The notes below the pieces were generated by a model. The model was not told the origin of the DNA. It ran no database searches and worked only from the letters and a program-made list of their open reading frames with translations. Below, in pieces: positions 9,430 through 19,180 of a stretch of 19,282 bases of DNA. This stretch comes from Xanthoparmelia taractica (lineage: Eukaryota; Ascomycota; Lecanoromycetes; Lecanorales; Parmeliaceae): assembly GCA_033085395.1 (NCBI GenBank), contig JANQBS010000478.1:1-19282 (forward strand), read 5' to 3'. The translations under genes and the position numbers were made by a program. Within the stretch, counting starts at the first letter, position 1, and every line of letters begins with the position of its first letter.

Positions 9430-10330
9430 TAAAAACGAGTGTCATTGCGAGTTCATTAATAAATAGAGATATTCGTGCAATAGTCACCCAACGAAGCATC
9501 AATTTTGCGATCCCCTCGCAGTCTACCTCAATAAGACCGAGTATTCTATCGTACACTTTATTCAAGTCTAAAGGAAGTTCTTTTAATTTCTATGTAACTT
9601 ATGAGAATATAATAATTCTTTTAAGATCGTGTAAGACCAATAAAACGTATAAGAATATTCCACTAGCCTTCTCCGTTAGAGCACACCTAATCTTTTTCTT
9701 CAATACTGGCTTATATTCTTTTATTTCTAATAACTTATCGATCTTAACATTAATAAATTTGTGTAAATCGTAATTAACTCTTCCTAAGTTTACTTAAAGA
9801 TTCTAAATAACGGGACCGACTACCGATAGTAACTCCTCTATATCGCTTTCCCGTCTACTAATAACAATAAATTTAATAACGATCTTTTGACTTTACTAAG
9901 AACAAAACAATTTCCTAAAATTAGTTAGAAACAACTGACGTGATTTCTTCTCACATTCGTCCAAAGTATTTATTAGGCAAAATACTTTACCCGCTTTAGA
10001 ATCCTATACAATATAAATAAAAATTCTTCATAAGACATGGAAATTGATAAAGAGTTTGTCGCGCGATATATTAAAATAACTTTAAATGTGATTAAAGAGA
10101 ACTAATCGCTATCGTAGAAGTTATAGAAGTAGTTTACGAAGAACAGCTATGACTATTCTACGTTCCTCGTCTTTGTTATCGTAGAAATAGTATATAAATA
10201 TTATTCGCGATAATCGTTCTATTAAGTGCGCAAGTTGATTTATTAAGAAACTAGATATTATCGTTTTTCCGATTTTAGGCTCGCCAGAGAGTCAAAGTAA
10301 TTATAAATCGTCTTCGACTAATTATATCGT
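9430..10330 (-). other. NACHT NTPase and winged-helix region of the NLR relic
   Basis: Walker A (GEPKIGKT, 10285-10262) is intact apart from conservative changes and follows L-stop-LS, where the family has LW(I/L)S. About 100 codons later comes INTLDECE (family IDALDECD), the Walker B acidic pair, then KKSRQLFL and FIVISRRESD (sensor-like TSRPE). The winged-helix part, about 9770-9430, has only two stops: ALTEKASGIFLYVLLVLHDL, then LPLDLNKVYDRILGLI and LMLRWVTIARISLFINELAM. This low stop count explains why the opposite strand also looks open here. Confidence 0.88.
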
Positions 10331-10779
10331 ATACTTATTTTATATTAACATTCATTTATAAATATCGAGAACTCTATTATTCTTCGCGCTACGAACTGCT
10401 ATAAGATCGTCTTAAGAATTAAATAGAAAAAGGAATTGTAAATACTTCAAGTTCTCTTAGGAAATTCCTATATAACTATAATTAATCGATATAACGAATT
10501 AAAACCTCTGATGTTTCTTATATCTGAATTATCTTCAATAATCTTCTAAGCTGTTTATGAATTTGTTAACTTAGATATCTAGGCACTCTTAGATTCGCTT
10601 ACGATGTAGTTTGCCTTCGACTATCTACTGTGTATTCTAGGTTATATTAATAATTAAGGGATACACTATAGCGTAGAAGAAATTATGTGGTTCACTATAT
10701 TTGTTAATCTTTAAGTGATCGATTAATAGAGGCATTTTTCGATAATTATCTATATAGACTAAAATCTTATTGATAAGCT

Positions 10780-11540
10780 TGTCGAGTTCTTCTTGTTAGA
10801 AAGACCTGCGATTAATATACGAATTCTAGATATCTTACCAGCTCTATTCACGTTATATCAAATCTCTTTCCATAGTCTATCTTATACTGCTCGAAAAAAC
10901 AGACAAGTTTAAGTAAGACTCTATTAATTTATAGAGTAAACTTATATAGAAGATCTTTAGATTACTCTAAGTCTTGTCGAAGGTCCTTTAGAATACTATT
11001 CTCGAATTTAAATCCCAAAGCCTTGGCGAATATAGCGATAATTTTACTCTATTTTATAGCTTAAGTATCGCGATGAGAAGTCTTAAGAAAGATTATTTCC
11101 ACGATTAATAAAGCAAGATATTGAAAGCTGCCGCCCTAAGAATTTACGCTTATCAAACTCTATAAAGAATAAGTATTTATATTATTTGATCGAATAATCT
11201 TTTCTTATCTACTCAATAATTATTTTATTAAAACTATAATTAATAAAAATCAATAAACGATACTTCGTATTTTTCTTCTACTAGTTTTTAAAGATTTATA
11301 TAAGCAATTTTATAATTAAAGCTATAAGTAGCTATTTAGCGTATAGAGAACGCCTTTATTTAAGAGCACCTAATAATCACTTCGATTCGTAATTAAAGGT
11401 TATAATTCGAGAGCCTAAGAGCTTTGATGAAAGCATATTCTCGTCTATAAGTTAATTAACATAAACTTCTTTATCACCATTTTACACTTTTCTAATTTAT
11501 GCCTAGTCTGAATTAATATTAAGATTATGAACTATAACGA
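10780..11540 (-). other. Alpha/beta-hydrolase (lipase/serine-esterase-like) domain of the NLR relic
   Basis: The domain is recognisable from VHNLN (family VHGLN, strand plus oxyanion region), the WL(R/I)D and ITFNYESK segments, the nucleophile elbow remnant near 11132 and the IIFLGTPHRGT-type signature near 11098-11066. It continues with the ILKDLRQDLE...LLYKF helix pair and FFEQYKIDYGKR. The nucleophile Ser is still encoded (AAT TCT TAG GGC GGC), but Gly and His of GHSxGG have changed and the next codon is a stop. This N-terminal type is known from SesB-like fungal NLRs. Whether the ancestor was catalytically active cannot be judged. Confidence 0.85.
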
Positions 11541-11610
11541 TGCTAAGGACAGCCCAAATAATTAGTATACAAGTCTATAAGTAGATTTTCGATTTGAGAC
11601 TTACTCTACG

Positions 11611-12186
11611 CAAGGCTTTATTTCTTCAAAGAGCACTTTTAGCCTAAGCACTTCTAGATATTCCGCTATCTTACGGCGCTCGATTAAACTATTATTATTA
11701 GACTATATATTTTATATCAGAAGAAGAAATCGATAGACTTAGTTAATAATTATAACGCGGCGTCAGCCTTTCGTAGCCTTTCGCTTTACGCGTATTAACG
11801 CTTCGTCTTAGAAGTTAATTAATAATTAAGTGAAGAAGCGTTTTAAGTATACTCGAAGATTATTAGATTACGATTCTACTAGAGTCTAAGATATATCGAC
11901 TTAAATATATTAATATAAAGTTATTCTTGCTAATCAAGGCGTTAGATAAGATACTCCTCTTTATAGAACCCTTGACGAGAGCTTTCGTTAGGTGGTCGCC
12001 TTACTAAAATTTTATCTAGACGATTACCAAAAAAGAGTAGAAGATAGATATATAATACGTAAGCGTTATAGAAGTTATTCTATCTTTCTAATTAGATTAG
12101 AGATAAGCTATTTAATTATTAATGTAGAGTATACATAAAAAGCGATCCCCCACTATATTCGTAGATTATATCGTTATCGCTATAAA
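11611..12186. other. Upstream flank of the NLR relic
   Basis: This would hold the 5' end and promoter of the minus-strand NLR gene. I find no convincing start codon. The frame is hard to follow upstream of the VHNLN segment, and the sequence 11740-12186 is stop-rich on both strands. No TATA-like or intron signal stands out. Confidence 0.35.
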
Positions 12187-12640
12187 TAAAAAGCAATATC
12201 TTAGTCTCAAGAAGTCTTCGGCGAGGAAGAGACGTGTAATAACTATATTATAGCCCTCGAATTAGGCTAAGAAGATCTTTATATTCTCCGAAACAGAGAA
12301 GGCGAGAATAAATGCGATCGTGAATATATCTCGCACGTCTATTGTTAAGATACCTACTCTAATGCTTACTATAGAATCTCGTATAGCGTCGACGCCGTTA
12401 TTAATACTAAATGGTTCGAAATTACTTTCTCTTAAGTCTCTTTCTATCAGTCTACTAAAGTCTAATTCGTCACCGAGTTAGCTATCTAAGTCTTTAAATA
12501 ATAGAACTTCGCCTACGCTATTTAAGTCTATACTTAGCTCTATATCGCCGCCAGACTTCTTAGCCAATATACGACGTATAATAATTTCTTAGAGAGAGAC
12601 TTTTAGTTAGATGCTGGCCAAGGAAAATTAATTGTCTATC
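12187..12640 (+). pseudogene. Unidentified frame-coherent relic, Ser/Lys-rich
   Basis: The plus frame from AAA 12187 stays largely open for about 140 codons with few TAG/TAA stops. It reads basic at first (LKKSSARKRRVITIL), then Ser/Pro/Leu-rich (LKSLSISLLKSNSSPS and ILSSISPPDFLANIRRII near 12435-12585). The composition would fit a disordered region of a regulatory protein or the tail of a transposase, but there is no motif. A further basic run in the same general direction (EEIIRREELRRLKNR) is at about 12779-12823. The opposite strand shows nothing better. The support is statistical only. Confidence 0.25.
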
Positions 12641-13383
12641 ACACGATTAGAGAGTTTATATCTCTTTAGTTCTTTATAGTTCTTCTAGTCTTAATTTATT
12701 AATAAGATATAAGCATCAATAGAGACTCTATCTGACTCTTAGTTCGACTTGTAAACTATATATAATAATAAGAACAACGAGGAGATAATAAGACGTGAGG
12801 AATTAAGAAGACTGAAAAACCGTTAGTAGAAGAAGAGTAAGAAATTAGTTAAGGCGAATACGAATTTAAAGCTATTTAGAATATCTGTAATCGAGCAAGA
12901 AGACGTTAATAGATATGAGAATATAAGTGAGTAAGAGAAGGACTCTATATTCTATAAACTTTATAGAGTTATTCTAAAAGGGCGAAAAGATCGCATTCAA
13001 TATCGAAATTAAGAGATATGAACTTAATAATATACGTTCGATGCTTATAGAGCTATTAATTAATTAGAATATGAAGGCACGATCGCATATAGAGGATCTT
13101 AATCTCCTTATATACTTTCGAGTCTTTCTCTATGCGATATTATTTTATAACTTTCTCGCCGCGTCGAAACGAAGATATTTTAAGATCTTAAAGATTAACG
13201 ATTCGGATAAGTGTAGAGTGGTGTTGTGAATAATCTTTAACGAGTTACGTGACTGAAGAGATAAGAAAGAGCTTTAAATTGACCTAATATATTATTACGC
13301 TCGTAATAAGTCTAGAGTTATTGAGAAAGAGCCTACTATCGGTAAAATAACATCTATAATAATTACATATAGTGATAGAAGTT
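12641..13383. other. Stretch with weak coding traces only
   Basis: Apart from the Arg/Glu/Lys-rich plus-strand run at about 12779-12823 and its continuation KKSKKLVKANTNLKLF (about 12830-12878), no frame persists. The basic helix could be the C-terminal end of the preceding relic or a fragment of a DDE transposase tail. I cannot choose. Confidence 0.25.
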
Positions 13384-13900
13384 AGGGTAGTGAATCTGTG
13401 AGTCTTATAGACGTCTCGATTAGCTCGAATCTCACTACGCGTCTGCTAAATGCTTAGGCTGTGAAGGATAATCTCAACCCTGTTATCGTTATCAGACGTA
13501 CGGAATTAAGCTTCCGAAGCCCGGCGGCCTTCGTGCGAGCTGCGTCGATAATTGCTAGAATACTTGCCGTGAATAAGATTGAATCTATTATAATTTTTGT
13601 AATTGCCTTTAATAGTTAGTGTTATATTTGAGCGAGTTCTATCTTCTTAGATACGATTAAATGTATATTTAAAGTTAAGATAAAGAAACGTTTAAAGCTA
13701 CGAGATAATCGATAAAAGATACGTTATTATATAATAGAACTAAGTTAGATTACAAATAAAAGTAGGTTGAATTATAACGTGGTCACTCACGATCGGCCTT
13801 CACGATGTTTAGCTTATTTAAAGTCAACGATTAATAAGACTAAGTTCGCTTCAAGCTAGATCTGACTAATAATCTTGCTACGCATCTACTTCTAAGCGAT
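13384..13900 (+). pseudogene. Unidentified frame-coherent relic in a less mutated patch
   Basis: The plus frame from GGT 13384 runs about 170 codons with seven or so stops. The segment 13450-13600 is markedly less AT-rich (contains GAAGCCCGGCGGCCTTCGTG) and reads VKDNLNPVIVIRRTELSF followed by RSPAAFVRAASIIARILAVN. The minus strand is also open over 13380-13560 (ILAIIDAARTKAAGLRKLNS), so the strand is not settled for that patch. The plus frame is preferred because it continues in both directions. No family is recognised. Confidence 0.27.
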
Positions 13901-14319
13901 TTTCTACTATTAATCTCGACTATTCTTATAAGGTGTAGGCTCTTCTTAAAAGCCTTATCTTTCTATTCGAGAATTAGATATTCGCAAGACTGTGCTTTAA
14001 TATGCAATATTACTAAGGGCTTCAATAAAGACGATCGAAGACGTTATAAGGCGCTAAGTATAATATCTTCGCAGACTTTTAAATTCTATAAATCTATTGC
14101 TTCTATTTTTCACTATTAGATTTAATCTTTAACATGTTAAACGCGAAATTTTTTTACTCCTCGACTTCATGCAAGCTTATCTAAATTTTAAAGAACACTA
14201 ATAAATACCTTAACTTTTAGATACAATCGATCGATATTCTTTTTAATATTTTTAATATAGAAATAGAATATTTTAAGAGAGATAAGTCACTAAAAGAGTT
14301 AAGATAAAGAGATTAATTA

Positions 14320-14665
14320 TAAGAGTATTATTTACTGCTTTTAAGAGACGACGTTAATTTAGACCTCAAGAATAATAGCGATTAATTATTATCGTTAGTA
14401 GCATCGAACGGGCGCGAAGCGATAGTAAGTTTACTACTTGTAAGAGCTAATGTCGACTCGAATTTCAAAGATAAAGACGGTTAAACGCTATTATCGTTGG
14501 CGGTATAAAACGGATACGAATTAATAGTAAGTTTACTATTTATAAGAGATAATATCGACTCGAATTTTAAAATTACACTTACTGCGTGTAACGATTAGAC
14601 GTCAGATATAGCTAAAGAGAGATATAAGAATTATTGTTATTAGCTGGAGTAGGGAGATAATATCC
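14320..14665 (+). pseudogene. RIP-inactivated ankyrin-repeat gene fragment
   Basis: The plus frame holds three partial ankyrin repeats: YYLLLLRDDVNLDLKNNSD, then LVASNGREAIVSLLLVRAN followed by VDSNFKDKDG, then LAVxNGYELIVSLLFIRDN followed by IDSNFK. Spacing is about 99-102 bp. TAA/TAG sit at Gln positions (DG-stop-TLLSLAV-stop-NGYE). After the repeats a tail reads TSDIAKERYKNYCYQLE to about 14645. It is a different gene from the minus-strand NLR: opposite strand, and a different repeat consensus with DSNFKDKDG instead of VDSRDxxGR. No NACHT, HET or other partner domain was found upstream on this strand, so it is a truncated or very eroded copy. Ankyrin repeats mediate protein contacts and alone do not give a function. 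Confidence 0.82.
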
Positions 14666-15180
14666 TATCGTGATTAATATTGCGAAGAGGCTTCCATAGC
14701 GAGAGGCTACTGACTCGGCTAATATTATCGTTGGCTTTTATTCTACGTACGCGAGTAAAGGATATAATTTAAATTACCTCGTTTGTAACTATACCCATCG
14801 TTATCGGCCTTATTATCGCTTTCAATATATTAATACGACTGTCGAAAGCTATATAAATATGTGTGATAATGTGATATATTAAAGCTAGTCTCTTTCGAGC
14901 TATCGAGATAAGCACGCTATCTCGCATTTGACCTTCGGAATAATTTTATAGTGAGCTAGTCTCTTATAGGGCGATGAAAGCTATTTAACGCTTACTTTTC
15001 TCTCGCACCTATATTATCGTTGCTAGCTTCTCTATTCACTGTAATTCTCTTATAATTATCGTCGCTATTATCGATTACGAATTATTCTCGCTTCTTAATA
15101 CTTTTACTCTATAAACTATATTAGTCTAATCATTCAACTATAGCTAACTCGTTACTTAACGATTATAGTTCTTACTATCT
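14666..15180. other. Stretch without recognisable gene
   Basis: No frame stays open and no motif is visible. 15000-15180 on the plus strand is rich in TCT/CTA and reads Ser/Tyr/Leu-rich in one frame, which may be the eroded start of the relic at 15181. No RNA gene signature is seen. Confidence 0.35.
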
Positions 15181-15600
15181 AAGTTCTAACTTTGACTTTG
15201 GAAAATACTACGAAGAGAATTACCCGAGGCTAGAAAGCACTCCTGACGCCGAACCTCGGGCTTATAATAAATTTGAGTCCTTAGAAGACGTTACAACCTC
15301 CTATTAGAAAAGAAAATGAGTCGCTTTATAAATATACGTCGCTATTATATATAGAAAATCTTAACGCCGAGTTTCATTATATCGAAGAGGAATCTAAAGA
15401 AGTTGAAGTTAGACTTAAGCGCTGTGAGCTCGAGAGAAGACGTCGAGAATTATTTTAGATATTATTAACGAAGCATTAAGCATAGATATATAAGCGTCTC
15501 GAATTTATAAATCTTAATACGTCGAGTAAGAGTAGCTCTTAACTGACTAGCCAGAGTGTAACTTCCAATAATATTAGTCAAAGAAGTAATCTAATTGTGA
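15181..15600 (+). pseudogene. Relic of a coiled-coil protein gene
   Basis: The first part, about 15187-15310, is free of stops and reads SNFDFGKYYEENYPRLE, then STPDAEPRAYNKFESLEDV before TAG. After a +1 shift near 15315 the next part reads SLYKYTSLLYIENLNAEF, then HYIEEESKEVEVRLKRCE and LERRRRELF to a TAG at 15457, a strongly charged helix with heptad-like Leu/Ile/Val spacing that suggests a coiled coil. Stops beyond it are again TAG/TAA. The order (short aromatic N-terminal part, LLYI segment, acidic/basic helix) recalls the fungal DUF6594 family, but I cannot confirm that from memory of the pattern alone. The frame change may be a small lost intron or an indel. Confidence 0.42.
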
Positions 15601-15999
15601 ATTTAGTGTTCTCATTCATGAAGGCATACACATCGGGACCAAGCAGTACTATAGATAGTTGATTGGGCCGTCCCAACGCTAAGGTCAGCAGTTAGTAGGC
15701 TCAGCTAGGTCGTTAGCAGGCCTAGATAGGCCCCTGGACGTGCCTTAGCGCTAGAAAACTCTCTACACCTATGCGATATAGACCTGAAGTGTCTAACTAG
15801 ATAGCTATATATAGGCGTGAGTGGGTGAGATTAAAGAATACGATTGCTCTAAGTGAGAAGAATTCGAATAAAGAGCCAACTAATGGTGTGAGACCCATAC
15901 ATATAGTGCTCTTGAAGACACGTGTTCCCCGTATATACGTATGCATCTGGAACAGGGGATAGATCATGAGACACACTAACCCCTAGTCCTACTATTCGA
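15600..15999 (+). mobile_element. LTR-like block, less affected by RIP
   Basis: This 400-bp block keeps far more CA and TG than its surroundings. On the plus strand it shows a TATA-like TAGCTATATATAGGCG at about 15803-15818, a downstream AATAAAG at about 15867-15873 (candidate polyadenylation signal), and then the 76-bp repeat also found at window position 1. That order (TATA, polyA signal, conserved end) fits U3-R-U5 of an LTR retrotransposon. I could not fix the TG...CA ends, a primer-binding site or a target-site duplication, and no reverse transcriptase or integrase motif is readable nearby. A solo LTR or a truncated element is the best guess. Confidence 0.45.
15924..15999 (+). repeat. 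76-bp dispersed repeat, copy 2
   Basis: This is the second copy of the repeat at 1-76, in the same orientation. Here it carries the more mutated version at several C/T and G/A sites, for example GTATATACGTATGC against GCATGTGCGCATGC. Similarity ends with ACTATTCGA, after which the two flanks are unrelated. Confidence 0.85.
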
Positions 16000-16759
16000 A
16001 TTATTCTTAAGCTGATCTAGCTTATAATATACGCTAATGATATTATATTATAGTTTACGATAATTGTCCCATTCAATAATAATTAATTGAACGATGTCTA
16101 CGATGTAAACATCGGCGCTTCTAATAGGGATTCTATTAATTCTTTATACTCCGGATTCGCCGACTTCTCAAATAATATATATGGGGGGTTATTTTACATT
16201 GAAGTCCTTGATTAGTCTAATAAAGCTAATGCAGAGCTATTGTGTTTTAACTGCGAGTATCTAGACGATAGCGTATCTATGGAATTATCTAGTTTTGGAT
16301 TGCAAAGGTCAATTCCGACTCTAATGTTAGATTAGACTATCATATAATCGTCTTTAATAAATTCGTAATATAGATATAATCTAGATCTAATACAGCCCAT
16401 CTCGACTTTATTTATAATTTAATATAATTAGCCTATTCAGAGTTCTAATATTAATATAATTATTCGAAAAAGATCTAGCTTATCTCAGCTAATCGAGGCT
16501 TAGCGTCTATATAACGTTTAATAAATATTTTTCAAGCAAATAGGAATATCTAAAACCTTTCTTAGCTTAATATACTCGAATTTCGAATCTATATTTAAAA
16601 AAAGTCGTACGAGCTCTTAGAAGTAGAATAAGAAGAATATTTAAAATCAAGACGATTTTTATCTTCTATGTTTAATCTTTAAGAAGAAGATAAAAGTTTA
16701 AGCTCTTCTCAATCTACGTCGTATTAACTTAAATATTAGTGCTCTAGTCAACGATCTTA
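16000..16759. other. Stretch with short open patches, no assigned gene
   Basis: Between about 16096 and 16330 the sequence is less mutated and one plus frame reads DVYDVNIGASNRDSINSLYS, then GFADFSNNIYGGLFYIEVLD, then NAELLCFNCEYLDDSVSMEL, with just one TAG. This is too short and unfamiliar to name. From 16330 to 16759 stops become frequent in every frame. The patch could be the first exon of the relic that follows, in a different frame. Confidence 0.35.
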
Positions 16760-18246
16760 TAATTATTATAAAACTTATTAACAGAAACGTGTACACGACT
16801 TAACGAGCTTTATATGAATCTATATAGTTCAAACAAAGTTAATCGATCTCAATATCTTCAAGTATCCCTTAGATACGATTCTTTTCTCGTTAGCATTCAT
16901 TTTCTATATCGACTAAATTTCTTCAAGAGAATATCTTAAAACTCGCAATTTAAAATACACTTGATTTATATATCGATAGTTTTAGCGACTTCTCGGAGAA
17001 GTTGAACGAACTATTATCTCTAATACTATATCTCGAGCGATTAAGTCTTATTCTCTTCTAGAAAACTACGGGAAATTACGATAAAATCTTAATCTATTAT
17101 TACGCTAAAACTCTCGGTCTCACTCGTTGAAAAAAACCTCTACTTCACTTAATTTCGAAACTTCAGCATATTCTAGCCCTTGTTAAAAGATTTCATAGAT
17201 TTTATTAATCTTATATGCTTCATTACTATGATTAAGCGCATAGATCACCTTATAAATCTCAAGTTATAATAATCGTTATTATAGTACTTCATGGGATTAA
17301 GCGGCTTAGGGAGATAAATATATTTAATCTCATAGTAATAGATTATCTATAGCTAGCCTTATAAGATCGCTTAAAGATCTTCTACTCTCGAATATTCGAG
17401 TTTGATGCATTTAAGAGAATTATATGCGATAAAGAAAAGCAGCTTGCTGCAATGGTTGGCTACGTACTAGAGTTATCTTCGTGCCTATCACCGCGTCATC
17501 GTCACGGCTTACTTAGTTCGAATCTACTCACTATATAGTATATCATAACATTTAGTTTTTCAGAGACACGCCTGAACTTCCCATTATATCTGCTACGCCG
17601 TTCTAATAGTAGTAAATACCGCGATAATAATACAAAAACCGATAGTTGCTACTACGGTTGGACGTTCGATAGCACTCCCTTAAATTTTCTTAGACTTTTC
17701 GATTATATCGTATCGTCTTTTACGCGTTATATTTACTTCGAATCACGAAAGATAAGCCTCGAAGAAGAAAAAGTATCTTCGAATATTTATTAAGTTATAA
17801 GTATCGAGTTAAAAGAATCTCAGATAGACGATTTAAGCCTACGTAAGAGAGTGATAATCTTTAGAGAAATCATGAGCTTTTTACTTCAGCGCTTACTTCA
17901 CTTGATAAACTTCTTTATAGAGAATTTAAACATTTATTTAAAGAGAGAAATAGGGGAAATTTCTAAAGACCAGCTCGATCGTCTAGCTAATAATTATCGT
18001 TAGCGAATTTTTACTTATATTCTATAGTCGGCGATTATTATATATCTAGACTTTTAAAATTCGAAGAGAGAGTGTGAGACTAATGCTAAAGCTATTATAG
18101 ACCTACTTTATCGATTAAGTCTTTGAGTGAAAGAGGAGAGAAATAGTAATAAGATTAAAAACTTTTATTAAGATTTTGCTAAGATTTATCTTAAGAGAAT
18201 TATAGCGGAAATGCGAAAGTGGCTCGAATATAATATAAAGACTTAA
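16760..18246 (+). pseudogene. Large unidentified gene relic D
   Basis: One plus frame can be followed without a shift for about 490 codons with around a dozen stops, several times fewer than chance in DNA of this composition. Almost all are TAA/TAG (one TGA near 17127). Readable parts include CTRLNELYMNLYSSNKVNRS (about 16790), FSDFSEKLNELLSLILYLER (about 16983-17040), DKEKQLAAMVGYVLELSSCL (about 17432-17491, the least mutated patch), LEEEKVSSNIY, and EIGEISKDQLDRLANNYR followed by RECETNAKAIIDLLYRLSL in the final third, ending with MRKWLEYNIKT and TAA 18244. The protein looks mostly alpha-helical with no transmembrane or metal-binding signature. I do not recognise the family; a helical fungal protein or a transposon-encoded protein are both open. 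Confidence 0.5.
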
Positions 18247-18732
18247 TAATAAGAACGAAGAGAAAGAGGGTTGTAAGATTTTTTATCTCGACGCCTTAAA
18301 GGCGTAAGGGTTTTCCTTACATTATAGCTATAAAGACTCTCGTAATTATCTTTTATACTTTAGATAGAGACGCGTATAAATTCCAATTCGATTTAAGTCG
18401 TCGATACAAAATCTCTCGATTTTTGAACACGTAATGTATTAAAATTATGTAGATACTAGACGATTAGTATTATAAAAGAATTTAATGCTATTCTTTTCTT
18501 ACAAGGAAATAAATAAATAATTACGACGAACTTTTAAAGCGAAATGCAGTATTAAAGTAGCGTAATGATTATAATAATGCTAGGATTTTTATATAGGCGA
18601 TTTAAAAAGAATAGTTAAATCGAGGATCAAGAGTGCTAGTAATCTTCGTAATAAAGCTATCTCTAAGATAGATTACCTAATTAATTTAAACGCATAATTA
18701 AGATTGGCGTTTCTTTATATATCTTTATAAAT
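18247..18732. other. Stretch without recognisable gene
   Basis: No persistent frame. A short stem with loop, CGCCTTAAAGGCG, lies at about 18291-18303, but the context gives no sign that it is a terminator or RNA. The rest is AT-rich with frequent stops. Confidence 0.35.
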
Positions 18733-19180
18733 GCGTTAACGATCTTTCGTCTTTCGTTATATAGAATATCGACCTAGATAAATAAGCGTCTTTCCTATAT
18801 ATATACTAGACGAAAATATTCTCTCGAGCGCTTATACTACGATATTATAACTCTTAACTATTAGAAGATTATAACTATAGCTTACACTAAGCGAGAAGAT
18901 AAGATCTTTATATATAATTCTCGAGCTATAAGATATAAGATCTTCTAATCTCGTGAGAATAGCTCGTATAAGGCGTCTATATAAAATTATAAGAACAAAT
19001 TATCTTTATTATTTATGTTAGATCTTAGTTTTCACGAATCTAAATAAAACGCCATTAAAGATCTTATTATAAAATATTTATCTCTTAATAGAAACAGTGA
19101 GATAGAAAGAGAAAATATTCTAATTTATAGATTATTTATAATTATTTTGTTTGCTAGCTTCTAAATTTAGTATATTAGTA
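18733..19180 (+). pseudogene. Unidentified frame-coherent gene relic E
   Basis: The plus frame from GCG 18733 has five stops (TAG or TAA) in about 150 codons. It reads INKRLSYIYTRRKYSLERLY, then YDIITLNY, a TAG, then KIITIAYTKREDKIFIYNSR, and later NKLSLLFMLDLSFHESK and LSLNRNSEIERENILIYRLF. The repeated Arg/Lys plus aromatic pattern suggests a nucleic-acid-binding or enzyme core, but no motif is certain. It may be a later part of relic D upstream, separated by an eroded intron-rich stretch, or an independent gene. The frame ends near where the sequence composition changes at about 19200. Confidence 0.4.

Larger units (their letters stand above)
7870..11610 (-). pseudogene. RIP-inactivated NLR-like gene: alpha/beta-hydrolase, NACHT ATPase, ankyrin repeats
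   Basis: Proteins of this build are fungal STAND receptors. The N-terminal hydrolase is an effector-type domain, NACHT is the nucleotide switch and the repeats sense ligands; several take part in heterokaryon incompatibility. Reading the minus strand: VHNLNINSD (about 11535-11509), VN-stop-LIDENMLSSKL and IITFNYESK (about 11465-11370), a degraded GHSxGG (NS-stop-GGS near 11132), IIFLKTSHRDT (family IIFLGTPHRGT, about 11098-11066), FFEQYKIDYGKR (about 10900-10865), Walker A GEPKIGKT (10285-10262), Walker B NTLDEC (9970-9953), FIVISRRESD (9874-9842; family TSRPE), winged-helix region ASGIFLYVLLVLHD and LPLDLNKVYDRIL (about 9660-9540), then ankyrin repeats (about 8960-8041) and a short tail. Almost every break is TAA/TAG where Gln or Trp is expected. 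Length, about 1240 codons, is normal for the class. Exact start and stop are uncertain. Confidence 0.9.

Noticed and set aside
9426..9773. 115-codon plus-strand ORF
   Set aside because: It is antisense to the winged-helix part of the NACHT relic, where the minus strand reads ASGIFLYVLLVLHD and LPLDLNKVYDRIL. Its openness is a by-product of that coding frame.
13480..13560. GC-richer patch considered as rRNA or tRNA remnant
   Set aside because: No conserved rRNA segment or cloverleaf could be drawn; both strands are simply open reading sequence.
18291..18303. CGCCTTAAAGGCG hairpin as a terminator
   Set aside because: The stem is short and the genome appears to be fungal, where such terminators are not used; it is likely chance.
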